A model generated the notes under the pieces. That model saw only the letters and a program-made list of their open reading frames with translations. It searched no databases and was not told the DNA's origin. DNA of 64,000 nt, taken from CAIKBL01 sp050247235. GTDB taxonomy: Bacteria > Pseudomonadota > Gammaproteobacteria > Ga0077536. This document shows positions 27,377 to 36,013 of this stretch, one piece after another. How positions within the stretch are numbered: the stretch's first letter is position 1; the number at the start of each line of letters is the position of its first letter. The stretch covers positions 1 to 64,000 of the forward strand of contig JBFWUN010000004.1 of the NCBI GenBank assembly GCA_050247235.1, given 5' to 3'. Position numbers and translations under genes: made by a program.

Positions 27377-30300
27377 ATGTCCAAGGAGGTTTGGCGCGGC
27401 ATCGTCTGCGCCTGGGTGCTCGGCCTGGCGGGGCAGGCGTACGCGGCCATCGCGGCAACGGACGTCCCTCCGGCGTTGCGCGACTGGATCCCCTGGGTCC
27501 TCGACGAGGTCCCCGATCACGCCTGCCCGTTCCTGTTCAATGGGGCGTCACGCCAGTGTGCATGGCCCGGCCGCCTCGACCTCGACGCCGTCGCGGGCGG
27601 CGCAACGTTCCACCTCGACGTGGAGGTCTACCAGGACGCCTGGCTGCCGCTGCCCGGGCGTCCGGGCGCATGGCCACAGCGGGTGACGGATCACGGCGAG
27701 CCCGTGGTGGTGGTGGCCCGTCAGGGTGTCCCGGCCGTCGAACTGGCGGCTGGCCGCCACCGGCTGGCGGGGGCGTTCGACTGGTCACGCCTGCCGGAGT
27801 CATTGCCGGTACCGGGCGAGTACGGGCTCGTGGCGCTCACCGTGGACGGGCGGCCGCTCCCCCTCGGCAACACGCCGGGGGAAGTCTGGCTGCGTCCGGC
27901 GGCGCCGGCGCGCGTGGAGGATGCGCCGGAGGAACGACTCGACGTGCAGGTCTTCCGGCGGCTGGTGGACGACCAGCCGTTCCAGGTCGTGACCTGGATC
28001 GCACTGGACGTCGCGGGTGCGCAGCGCGAGGTCACGCTGCCGTCCGCGCAGCTGCCGGACAGTGTCCCGATGGCGCTCGAGGGTCCGCTGCCCGCGCGGC
28101 TCGAACCGAACGGAGACCTGCGGGTACAACTGCGTCCCGGCCATTGGACCTTGCAGCTCACCACCCGCCACGGAGGTCCCGTGGACGCGATCGGCTTGCC
28201 GCCACGCCCGGCGCCGTGGCCGGGCGAGGAGGTCTGGGTGTTCGATGCGCGGCCGGCGCTGCGGCTCGTCGATGTCGCCGGCGCGCCCGGGATCGATCCC
28301 GCGCAGACGCTGCTCCCGGGCGAATGGCAGCAACTCCCCGCGTACCGGGTCGCGGCCGGATCCGGGCTCTCGTTCACGACGCGGCGACGCGGCGACCCGG
28401 ATCCCGAGCCCGATCAGCTGCACCTCGCGCGCGAGCTGTGGCTCGACTTCGACGGGCAGGGGATGACGGCACGTGATCGCATCTCCGGCCGGATGACGCG
28501 CGCGTGGCGACTCGACGCCGCGCCGCAACTCGCGCTCGGGCGGGTCACCTTGAACGGCGAACCCCAGTTTGTGACGACGCGCGACGGCGTGGGACAAGGC
28601 GTCGAAGTCCGCCGCGGGACAGTGGACCTGGAGGCCGACTCACGCGTGGAAGGGGACGTGCGCTCGCTGCCGGCGGTCGGCTGGGCCACTGACGTCAGCG
28701 GCCTGTCGGTCACCCTGCACCTGCCACCCGGCTGGCGGCTGTGGTCCGCCACCGGTGCGGACAATGTCCCCGACACGTGGCTGCACCGCTGGACGTTGCT
28801 GGATCTCTTCCTCGTGCTGATCGCGACGGTCGGCGTTGCCCGGCTGTGGCACTGGCGTGCCGCGGCGCTGGCCGCGGTGACGTTGCTGCTGCTGTGGCAT
28901 GAGCCCACCGCACCGCGCCAGGTGTGGCTGCACCTGCTGGCCGCGGTGGCGCTGTTGCGAGTGCTGCCGGCAGGCCGCCTGTGCCGTGGGGTCACCGCGT
29001 ATCGCAACGTTGTCCTGCTCGTGCTGGCCACACACGCGGTGGTGTTCATGGTGACCCACCTGCGCACCGGGCTCTACCCGCAGCTCGAGCGGCCATACGA
29101 GACGATCGGCCCTCCGTCGCCAGTCCCGATGGCAGCCGATGCACCGGCGACGGCGGCAATGGAGATCGCGACTCCGGTGCCCGGGCAGGTGGCAGGCAGC
29201 GTCGAGAGTGACGCGCTCCACGACCGTGCGTCGCGCATGCTCGCGAAGTCCGCCGCCGGACCGCGGACGGAGCACGTGACGCCGAGGCGTGCGCTCGAGC
29301 AGGATCCGCTGGCACGGATCCAGACCGGTCCCGGCGTGCCTGACTGGCGCTGGACCGCGATCGATCTCGGGTGGAACGGCCCGGTCACGGCCGCGCAGCC
29401 GCTGTCGTTCGTGCTGATTTCCCCTCGCGTGAACGGCGCGCTCGCGCTGCTGCGCGTGGCGCTGCTCGCCTGGCTGGTCGGGTTCCTGTTCGTCAGCACG
29501 TTCGGCCGACTCCGGCGCGAACGTATGCCGCCCGTCGCCGCGATTCTGTTCGCGATCGGCGTGCTGGGAATTGCCGGGGCACCGGTGGCGCACGCCGCGT
29601 TTCCGGATCCTGCCCTGCTGGACACGCTGAAAGGCCGGCTCCTGCGGGCCCCGATGTGCGCGCCGGCCTGCGCCGACGTGCCGCGTGCCGCCGTGGGCCT
29701 GCTGGACGGCAGCCTGAAGATTGAACTCGAGGTGCAGGCGGCAGTCGAGACCGGCATTCCGCTGCCAGGACGCGCAGACCAGTGGCTGCCGGAAACGGTT
29801 CTGATCGATGCCGTACCGGCCACCGCGATGCGGCGCGCCAGCGAAGGCATGGTGTGGCTCATGGTGCCGCCCGGGGTACATCGTGTCACGTTGATCGGCG
29901 CACTGCCGGCACGCACCCGCATCGAAGTTCCGCTCCCGCTGGTCCCGCAGCGGCTGGAGGCGAATCTCGCCGGTTGGGCAGTGGAGGGGCTGCGACCCGA
30001 TGGCAAGGTCGAATCGCAGCTGATTTTGACGCGCGCGCGCCCGACCGGCGACGCCACGCCGCTGGAAGCACTCGCCGCGCGCAGCCTGCCGGCCTATTTC
30101 ACCGTCACACGCACCCTGCGGCTTGGTCTCGACTGGCGCGTGGAGACGCGGATCGAGCGACGCACACCGCCCGGCGGCGCGGCCACCCTGCGCGTGCCTC
30201 TGCTCGCCGGGGAATCCGTCACCACGCCCGATATCCAGGTCACGGATGGGCACGTGAACGTGAGTTTTGCCGCCGGTGAGCGCGCGCTCCAGTGGGTGTC

Positions 30301-31477
30301 CGTGCTGACGCCACGGGACACGCTGGACCTGGAAGCGCCCCGCACCGACGCCTGGAGCGAAACCTGGCGCGCGGACATCTCGCCGGTCTGGCACGCCGCG
30401 TTTACCGGGATCCCGGTGGTACACCACCAGGACGGTGACGGGCAGTGGCTGCCGGAGTGGCGGCCGTGGCCCGGCGAGAAGGTCGGGATCGCGCTGACCC
30501 GGCCGACTGGCGTTCCCGGCCAGTGGGTCACGCTCGATCGCGCGCGACTGGTCACGAACCCCGGCCAGCGCACCACGGACGCGACGCTCGAGTTCACGTT
30601 GCGCAGCAGCCAGGGAGGACAGCACGCGCTGACCTTGCCGGTCGATGCCGCGCTGCAGAGTGTGACCATCGATGGGGTTCCTCAGCCCATCCGCCAGGAC
30701 GGTCGGCGCGTGACCTTGCCGCTGACGCCGGGCGCGCGCCCGGTCGTAGTCGCATGGCGTAGCGAGGCGGGGCTGGGTGCGCGATACCGGACCCCCGAGT
30801 TCGCGCTGGGGGCACCGAGCGTGAACGATTCGCTGACGGTTCAACTGCCGGAGGATCGCTGGACGCTGTTCGTGCGGGGTCCGCGGCTCGGTCCGGCCAT
30901 CCTGTTCTGGGGAGTGCTGATCGTGATCGTGCTGGTGGCCGTCGGGCTCGCGCGTACACGGCTGACGCCACTGTCAGCGACCCAGTGGACCTTGCTGGGC
31001 ATCGGCCTGAGCCAGACGGACGTCCTCTCCGCGCTGGTGGTCGTCGGGTGGCTGCTGGCGCTCGGTGCGCGGGTCCGCGTGGCGACCGACGACCTCGGGC
31101 GATGGCGGTTCAATCTCCTGCAGATCGCGCTCGCTGTGCTCACCTTGGCCGCGCTGTCGATGCTGTTCGACGCCATCCGGCACGGCCTGCTCGGCAGTCC
31201 CGATATGCAGATTGCGGGCAACGGGTCCACGGCCGCCACGCTGAACTGGTTCCAGGACCGTGCCCCCGATGCATATCCCGTCGCGACCGTCTGGTCGGTG
31301 TCGCTTTGGTGGTATCGTGCGCTGATGCTCGCGTGGGCGCTGTGGCTCGCGTTCGCACTGTTGAACTGGTTGCGCTGGGGCTGGCGGAACTTCGCGCACG
31401 ACGGTCTGTGGCGCCCGGTGCGCCTGCTGCCCGCGCGTACGCCGCCGGTGACGACCGGGCGCCCGCCACCCGCCTGA
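27377..31477 (+). CDS. Very large internally duplicated membrane protein, unknown function
   Basis: 1366 residues from ATG 27377 with GGGAGGAG upstream. A signal peptide (IVCAWVLGLAGQAYA) is followed by a beta-rich extracytoplasmic half (about 30-465), a cluster of hydrophobic helices (about 470-560, plus two near 725-775), a second extracytoplasmic half, and four C-terminal helices. The halves correspond: WLPLPGRPGAW and ELAAGRHRLAGAF in the first match GIPLPGRADQW and MVPPGVHRVTLIGAL in the second, each after a Cys-containing segment. I recognise no catalytic motif. The corA spacing suggests co-transcription. Confidence 0.75.
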   Translation: MSKEVWRGIVCAWVLGLAGQAYAAIAATDVPPALRDWIPWVLDEVPDHACPFLFNGASRQCAWPGRLDLDAVAGGATFHLDVEVYQDAWLPLPGRPGAWPQRVTDHGEPVVVVARQGVPAVELAAGRHRLAGAFDWSRLPESLPVPGEYGLVALTVDGRPLPLGNTPGEVWLRPAAPARVEDAPEERLDVQVFRRLVDDQPFQVVTWIALDVAGAQREVTLPSAQLPDSVPMALEGPLPARLEPNGDLRVQLRPGHWTLQLTTRHGGPVDAIGLPPRPAPWPGEEVWVFDARPALRLVDVAGAPGIDPAQTLLPGEWQQLPAYRVAAGSGLSFTTRRRGDPDPEPDQLHLARELWLDFDGQGMTARDRISGRMTRAWRLDAAPQLALGRVTLNGEPQFVTTRDGVGQGVEVRRGTVDLEADSRVEGDVRSLPAVGWATDVSGLSVTLHLPPGWRLWSATGADNVPDTWLHRWTLLDLFLVLIATVGVARLWHWRAAALAAVTLLLLWHEPTAPRQVWLHLLAAVALLRVLPAGRLCRGVTAYRNVVLLVLATHAVVFMVTHLRTGLYPQLERPYETIGPPSPVPMAADAPATAAMEIATPVPGQVAGSVESDALHDRASRMLAKSAAGPRTEHVTPRRALEQDPLARIQTGPGVPDWRWTAIDLGWNGPVTAAQPLSFVLISPRVNGALALLRVALLAWLVGFLFVSTFGRLRRERMPPVAAILFAIGVLGIAGAPVAHAAFPDPALLDTLKGRLLRAPMCAPACADVPRAAVGLLDGSLKIELEVQAAVETGIPLPGRADQWLPETVLIDAVPATAMRRASEGMVWLMVPPGVHRVTLIGALPARTRIEVPLPLVPQRLEANLAGWAVEGLRPDGKVESQLILTRARPTGDATPLEALAARSLPAYFTVTRTLRLGLDWRVETRIERRTPPGGAATLRVPLLAGESVTTPDIQVTDGHVNVSFAAGERALQWVSVLTPRDTLDLEAPRTDAWSETWRADISPVWHAAFTGIPVVHHQDGDGQWLPEWRPWPGEKVGIALTRPTGVPGQWVTLDRARLVTNPGQRTTDATLEFTLRSSQGGQHALTLPVDAALQSVTIDGVPQPIRQDGRRVTLPLTPGARPVVVAWRSEAGLGARYRTPEFALGAPSVNDSLTVQLPEDRWTLFVRGPRLGPAILFWGVLIVIVLVAVGLARTRLTPLSATQWTLLGIGLSQTDVLSALVVVGWLLALGARVRVATDDLGRWRFNLLQIALAVLTLAALSMLFDAIRHGLLGSPDMQIAGNGSTAATLNWFQDRAPDAYPVATVWSVSLWWYRALMLAWALWLAFALLNWLRWGWRNFAHDGLWRPVRLLPARTPPVTTGRPPPA

Positions 31478-31497
31478 TACCTGAGCGAAAGGAGCCC

Positions 31498-31881
31498 ATG
31501 ACCACATCGAAGTTCGACGCCGGTCTCGAGGTGCGCAAGGCCGTGCTGGGCGCGGATTACGTCGAGCGCGCGCTTGCGGCGGCGGATGATTTCAGCATGC
31601 CGCTGCAGGAACTCGTGACCGAGAACGCCTGGGGGACAGTCTGGACCCGGGATGACCTGTCGCGCCGTGAGCGCAGTCTCGCGACCGTCGCAATGCTCGT
31701 CGCGCTGAACCGCCCGCACGAACTCAAGCTGCATCTGCGCGGCGCACTGAACAACGGGCTGACGACGCGCGAGATCCGCGGGCTGCTGCTGCACACAGCG
31801 GTCTACTGCGGCATGCCCGCGGCGGTGGACGCGTTCCGCGTCGCGCAGGAACTTCTGCGGGAAATCGACGCGGCACCCTGA
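31498..31881 (+). CDS. Carboxymuconolactone decarboxylase-family protein
   Basis: 127 residues, with AAAGGAG before the ATG. TENAWGTVWTRDDLSRRERSLATVAMLVALNRPHELKLHLRGALNNGLTTREIRGLLLHTAVYCGMPAA matches the PcaC/CMD fold, including LHTAVYCGMPAA, where PcaC has HxAxYxGxPAA; no AhpD-type CxxC is present. So decarboxylation or isomerisation of a cyclic acid is more likely than peroxidase activity. A hairpin at 31929-31955 separates it from the following CoA-transferase. Confidence 0.82.
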   Translation: MTTSKFDAGLEVRKAVLGADYVERALAAADDFSMPLQELVTENAWGTVWTRDDLSRRERSLATVAMLVALNRPHELKLHLRGALNNGLTTREIRGLLLHTAVYCGMPAAVDAFRVAQELLREIDAAP

Positions 31882-31928
31882 TCCACGCGGAGCCCGCGCC
31901 GCACGAACCGGCGTGCAAGTCCACGCGG

Positions 31929-31955
31929 CGTGCGCCCGCGCAGCACGGGCGCACG
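31929..31955 (+). terminator. Hairpin terminator after the CMD gene
   Basis: Perfect 10-bp stem CGTGCGCCCG/CGGGCGCACG with a 7-base loop, 48 bp after the CMD stop and upstream of the CoA-transferase ribosome site. No U-tract. Confidence 0.55.
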
Positions 31956-32006
31956 CCTCGCGCGCGGGGCGCCGCGCCGTTCGAAGCACGTTTCGGAGGA
32001 GAGTAC

Positions 32007-33203
32007 ATGAGTATCGAGAACAACCGCGGTCCCGGTGGCCCCCGCGTGCTGGACGGCGTTCGCGTGCTGGATTTCAGCGCCGTCATCGCGGGGCCCTACT
32101 GCACCCGCCTGATGGCGGACCACGGGGCGGACGTGCTGAAGATCGAGCCTCCTGAAGGAGAACTCCTGCGACACGGACCGCCGTTTCGCGCAGGAGCGAG
32201 CACGTTGTTCAGCCAGTTGAACAGCGGCAAGCGCTGCCTCGCGCTGGACCTCAAGCAACCGGTCGCCCGCGAGATCGTGTTTGCACTGCTCCGCGAGATC
32301 GATGTGGTGGTCGAGAACTTCAGCCCCGGGGTGATGGTGCGGCTCGGGTTGGATTACGCGCGGCTGCGCGAGCACAAACCCGATCTCATCATGTGTTCGA
32401 TCTCCGGTTACGGGCAGGCGGGACCTTCGGCGCAGCGCCCGGCATTCGGTCCGATCGTGCAGGCGTGGAGTGGTTACGAGATGGTGACCCTGCGTTACCA
32501 GCCAGGCTTGACCCGCCCGCTGAACATGGGCGTCCCGGTGGGAGACACGACGGCTGCGCTGCAGGCTTACGGCGCGATCACGAGCGCGCTGTTCCACCGT
32601 GAACGCACGGGTGTTGGACAGTACATCGACATCTCGATGTACGATGCGTTGCTCGCGACGATGCACAAGGATTTCCAGCAGGTGCTGAACCCCGAGATGC
32701 GGGACCGCATCTACGGTCCGATCGGGACCGCGGACGGATTCGTGCTGCTGATGCTCCTGACGCAGCGCCAGTTCGATGGCATCGCGGCGTGTATCGGCGA
32801 TCCGTCACTGAAGGCAGATCCGCGCTTCCGCACGACGGCGGACCGCTTCCATCACTACGCGGAACTGATCGCGCGAGTCGAATCCTGGGCGGCGACGCGC
32901 ACGACCGCCGACATCGTTGCGCAGCTCGATGCGGCCGGCGTTCCGGCCACGCCGTATCGCCCCATCGACGATGCGCTGACCGATCCGCAGTTGTTGTACC
33001 GGGGCATGATCACCGAGGTGGTGGACGCCGCGGGCCCGCTGACGGTGCCCAATTCGCCGGTGCTCTACTCCGCCACTCATTCCGCGGTGATCCCGTGGGT
33101 GGCCAGGCTCGGCGAGCACACGGATGGCATCCTTGCGGAACTCGGTTACGACGCCGCGCAGCGCGATCGACTCGCCGCCGCCGGCATGATCGTCCGGTCC
33201 TGA
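32007..33203 (+). CDS. CaiB/BaiF family III CoA-transferase
   Basis: 398 residues. GVRVLDFSAVIAGPYCTRLMADHGADVLKIEPPEGE at the N-terminus, ICSISGYGQAGP-like MCSISGYGQAGPSAQRPAFGPIVQA and GVGQYIDISMYDALLA are family III blocks, close to those of the enzyme at 6459. The reaction is CoA transfer between acids. CGGAGGAG lies upstream of the ATG. The MBL hydrolase starts 7 bp downstream, so the two form an operon. The acyl substrate is unknown. Confidence 0.88.
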   Translation: MSIENNRGPGGPRVLDGVRVLDFSAVIAGPYCTRLMADHGADVLKIEPPEGELLRHGPPFRAGASTLFSQLNSGKRCLALDLKQPVAREIVFALLREIDVVVENFSPGVMVRLGLDYARLREHKPDLIMCSISGYGQAGPSAQRPAFGPIVQAWSGYEMVTLRYQPGLTRPLNMGVPVGDTTAALQAYGAITSALFHRERTGVGQYIDISMYDALLATMHKDFQQVLNPEMRDRIYGPIGTADGFVLLMLLTQRQFDGIAACIGDPSLKADPRFRTTADRFHHYAELIARVESWAATRTTADIVAQLDAAGVPATPYRPIDDALTDPQLLYRGMITEVVDAAGPLTVPNSPVLYSATHSAVIPWVARLGEHTDGILAELGYDAAQRDRLAAAGMIVRS

Positions 33204-33209
33204 GCCGGG

Positions 33210-34235
33210 ATGGACGGCGGCGGACAGTCACCTTCCCGGGAGGACCTGCGTCCCTTCCATCACACCGCGGACGGCTTCCGCAACAACCACCCGCAGGGAT
33301 GGGAACACGCGAGCTTCTGGCGGTGGCAGCGCGAACGCTGGCGCCACGGGCTGCCGCGCATTCCGCGCGGCGGCTGGCGGTTTCCGAGCCGTCGGCCGGA
33401 CGCGGCCTGGCTTGTGGCCAATCGCACCGAAACCACGCTCACGTGGATCGGGCACGCGACGTTCCTGCTGCAGCATCGCGGCGTGAACGTGCTCACGGAT
33501 CCGCACCTCACCGCGCGCGCATCGCCGCTTGGTTTCGCCGGACCGCGACGCTGGATGCCCCCGGCGCTCGACTTCCACACGTTGCCGCCGATCGACCTCG
33601 TGGTGGTGTCGCATAACCATTACGACCACCTCGATGCCGCGACCGTGCAGCGGCTTCACCATCAGCGCCCCGCGCCGCCGAAGTTCCTCGTGCCGCTCGG
33701 CCTGAAGGCATGGTTCACCTCGAAGGGGGTGCACAACGTACTGGAACTCGACTGGTGGGAGGTCACGGATTTCCACGGACTCACGTGCACGTTCACGCCG
33801 GCACAGCACTGGAGCGCGCGTTCCGGCTGGGATCGCAACCGTTCGTTGTGGGGCGGCTGGCGGCTCGATGGCGGAGACTTCAGCTACTTCTTCGCGGGCG
33901 ACACCGGCTACTCGCCGGATTTCCGCGCGATTCGCGCGCGCCTCGGGGCAGTCGACGTCGCGGCGCTGCCGATCGGTGCGTACGACCCGCGCTGGTTCAT
34001 GGCCGTGCACCATGTGAACCCGGAGGAGGCCGTGCAGATCCATCTCGACCTGGAGGCGCGGATGTCAGTGGCGATGCACTGGGGGACGTTCGTGCTGACC
34101 GACGAACCCCTGGATGAACCGCCGCACCGGCTGCGCCGGGCGTTGCACGCGCGCGGGATCCCGGACGGCGATTTCCGCGTGTTCGAACACGGGGAGACCT
34201 GGCGGCGGGACGAGGCACTGATGGATCCACGCTGA
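33210..34235 (+). CDS. MBL-fold metallo-hydrolase, NAPE-PLD-like
   Basis: 341 residues. The zinc motif HNHYDHLD (about residue 133) and later FAGDTGYSPDF, plus AMHWGTF, match the beta-lactamase-fold subfamily that includes N-acylphosphatidylethanolamine phospholipase D and RomA-like proteins; TLTWIGHATFLLQ and LTDPHL precede them. It hydrolyses phosphodiesters or related lipids in characterised members. It is 7 bp downstream of the CoA-transferase. Substrate unverified. Confidence 0.85.
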   Translation: MDGGGQSPSREDLRPFHHTADGFRNNHPQGWEHASFWRWQRERWRHGLPRIPRGGWRFPSRRPDAAWLVANRTETTLTWIGHATFLLQHRGVNVLTDPHLTARASPLGFAGPRRWMPPALDFHTLPPIDLVVVSHNHYDHLDAATVQRLHHQRPAPPKFLVPLGLKAWFTSKGVHNVLELDWWEVTDFHGLTCTFTPAQHWSARSGWDRNRSLWGGWRLDGGDFSYFFAGDTGYSPDFRAIRARLGAVDVAALPIGAYDPRWFMAVHHVNPEEAVQIHLDLEARMSVAMHWGTFVLTDEPLDEPPHRLRRALHARGIPDGDFRVFEHGETWRRDEALMDPR

Positions 34236-34260
34236 CCGCGACGGCCGGAGCGGTGGTACG

Positions 34261-34294
34261 TGCCCCCGGGGATCCCGTCCGGACCCCCGGGGCA
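34261..34294. terminator. Imperfect bidirectional hairpin
   Basis: TGCCCCCGGGG and CCCCCGGGGCA arms pair with one irregularity around a 12-base loop, between the convergent MBL and GST genes. Confidence 0.45.
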
Positions 34295-34305
34295 ATGGCG
34301 GCTGC

Positions 34306-34956
34306 TCAGCCGCGCATCTTGACCTGCTGCCACGCGGGGTGAAGGCTCGCGGTGGCACTCGGACGCGCGTTCATGCGCTCGAACCATGCTCCGATCTTCT
34401 TCAGGCCCGGGTTCAGCGGCTGACCGACGTCCTTCGCGAAGTCCATGCAGCAGTAAAGCGTGATGTCGACGAAGCGCAATTCGTTGCCGCAGATGTACGG
34501 CTGCTCGCCGAGCAGGCCGTCGACCTTCTGCAGCCATTCCTGGGCAGTCGCCTTCAAGTCGGCCGCCGCAGCGGGAATGCAATGCACGCGGTTCTTGAAC
34601 AGCTCGTAGCCTTCGGAAAAGCGGAAGCCGTTGTAGATGTTCTCGGTGATGTTCAATTCGACGCGGCGCTGCCAGGTGCGTGCCAGTGCGCGTTCCTCGG
34701 CCGTGCGCCCGATCAGCGTCGGGGTCGGGTGCTTTTCTTCGAGGTACTCACAGATCACCGCGGTCTCGGCCACGTACGTGCCATCGTCGAGCTGCAGTGC
34801 CGGCAGCTGACCGCCCGGGTTCTTCTTGAGATAGGCTTCCTGGCGATTTTCGCCGCCGAGCAGGTCCACCTCCTCGCGCGGCAGGGTCAGGCCCTTCTCG
34901 GCCATGAACATGCGCACGACGCGCGGATTGGGTCCAAAGGAATCGATGAGTTTCAT
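34306..34956 (-). CDS. Glutathione S-transferase-like protein
   Basis: 216 residues from ATG 34956. The N-terminal thioredoxin-fold domain has FGPNPRVVRMFMAEKGL, the GSH-contacting PGGQLPALQLDDGTYVAETAVICEYLEEKHP with the cis-Pro segment and the E-T/A-I motif; the all-helical C-terminal domain follows. It conjugates or reduces with glutathione in the cytoplasm; isomerase or dehalogenase variants exist. An upstream in-frame ATG at 34998 would add 14 residues but does not look like the family N-terminus. Confidence 0.88.
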   Translation of the reverse strand: MKLIDSFGPNPRVVRMFMAEKGLTLPREEVDLLGGENRQEAYLKKNPGGQLPALQLDDGTYVAETAVICEYLEEKHPTPTLIGRTAEERALARTWQRRVELNITENIYNGFRFSEGYELFKNRVHCIPAAAADLKATAQEWLQKVDGLLGEQPYICGNELRFVDITLYCCMDFAKDVGQPLNPGLKKIGAWFERMNARPSATASLHPAWQQVKMRG

Positions 34957-35072
34957 GAGATTGGCCTCCTGGGGCCGGGTGATGTTCGCATCCAGCATCT
35001 GCACCCGGGTCGTGACGGTGGATGTCGCTCGCGGTGGAGCGCGGCCAAGGGTGGCGGCCCGGCCGGGAGACG

Positions 35073-35291
35073 TCAAGCGCGATCCGGGGAACGGGGGCGC
35101 CGCGCGCGACGGCGTCGCTGCACCGTCAGGACGAGCCCCAGCGCGGCGAACGCGACGAGCACGGTCCACAGCCAGCGGGTGCCGTGCGGCACGCTTGCGA
35201 GAATGCTGTGCAGCAGGTTGCCGGCGAACGACGCGACGAGGAATACGCCGGCGAGCACGCACAGCCCGAGGATCCGCAGCAGCATCGACAT
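35073..35291 (-). CDS. Small two-helix membrane protein
   Basis: 72 residues with two hydrophobic segments, LLRILGLCVLAGVFLVASFAG and WLWTVLVAFAALGLVLTV, and a basic tail (QRRRRARRPRSP). It is not recognised. It lies between the GST gene and the His/Pro-rich glycine-zipper gene on the same strand. The basic tail predicts a cytoplasmic C-terminus. The start is uncertain: ATG 35291 was chosen, with another ATG two codons later. Confidence 0.5.
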   Translation of the reverse strand: MSMLLRILGLCVLAGVFLVASFAGNLLHSILASVPHGTRWLWTVLVAFAALGLVLTVQRRRRARRPRSPDRA

Positions 35292-35349
35292 CGTGTTCAC
35301 CCCCGGCGTGGCATTGTCGCGCACGCGCGCCGCGACTGCACCAGGGAAG

Positions 35350-35384
35350 GGCGCGAACCGCGGTTTGGAGGCGCGGTTCGCGCC
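35350..35384 (-). terminator. Hairpin after glycine-zipper gene
   Basis: Perfect 13-bp stem GGCGCGAACCGCG/CGCGGTTCGCGCC with a 9-base loop, 25 bp past the stop of the minus-strand gene at 35410-35877. No U-tract. Confidence 0.6.
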
Positions 35385-35409
35385 GTCGGCCGCTCCTCGC
35401 CGGGAACGA

Positions 35410-35877
35410 TCAGCGGCCCAGGTTGCCGCCCAGCAACCAGCCGGCGACGGCGCCCGCGGCGGTCGCGGCGGCGCGGCCGCTGCCGTGACCCACCTGCGAG
35501 CCGAGGAATCCGCCCGCCGCGCCGAGCACCGCGCTCGACAGCAGGCGGTTGCCGTTGGCTGCGTAATAGCCACCCTGGTAGCCGTGCTGCGGGTACGTGT
35601 TCACGTACTGCACCGGCTGCTCATAGACCACCTGGCGCGGGGGCGGTGCGTAAACCACCTGGGGAGGCGGCGCATACACCACCTGCTGGTGTGCCGGGTA
35701 GTAGTGGTGCTCGACCACCTGCGGCGGGTGATCGTGGCACCGGTGGTGACGGTGCGCGTGACGGTGATAACCGCGCTCCCACGGCGGATCCGCGGCTGCC
35801 GTGCCGCTCGACCCGAGGACGAGCGCCGCGACCGCACCGGTCATGACGAACCTCAGCGATTGCTTCAACGTGCGCAT
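35410..35877 (-). CDS. Exported His/Pro/Tyr-rich protein with glycine-zipper C-terminus
   Basis: 155 residues. Signal peptide (VMTGAVAALVLGSSGTAAA), then a His-rich stretch (HRHAHRHHRCHDH), tandem copies of the segment QVVYAPPP, and a C-terminal glycine zipper (SSAVLGAAGGFLGSQVGHG...ATAAGAVAGWLLGGNLG) like the 17-kDa antigen/Rick_17kDa family. Probably periplasmic or outer-membrane associated. The histidines could bind metal. Function unknown. Confidence 0.75.
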   Translation of the reverse strand: MRTLKQSLRFVMTGAVAALVLGSSGTAAADPPWERGYHRHAHRHHRCHDHPPQVVEHHYYPAHQQVVYAPPPQVVYAPPPRQVVYEQPVQYVNTYPQHGYQGGYYAANGNRLLSSAVLGAAGGFLGSQVGHGSGRAAATAAGAVAGWLLGGNLGR

Positions 35878-36013
35878 CTGCCTGCCTCCTTTCGGGTTTG
35901 CTTGCGTGATGACGCGATTGCGACGTTACGGAGGTGGCACTTAATCCGGGATGAACGCGCCGTGCATCGACGCGAAGTGCGACGTACTTCTCACTGGCTA
36001 CCGGGGCGCGCAC

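Noticed and set aside
28640..30844. 734-codon minus-strand open frame
   Set aside because: Antisense to the large membrane protein; Arg/Gln-rich composition typical of a shadow frame.
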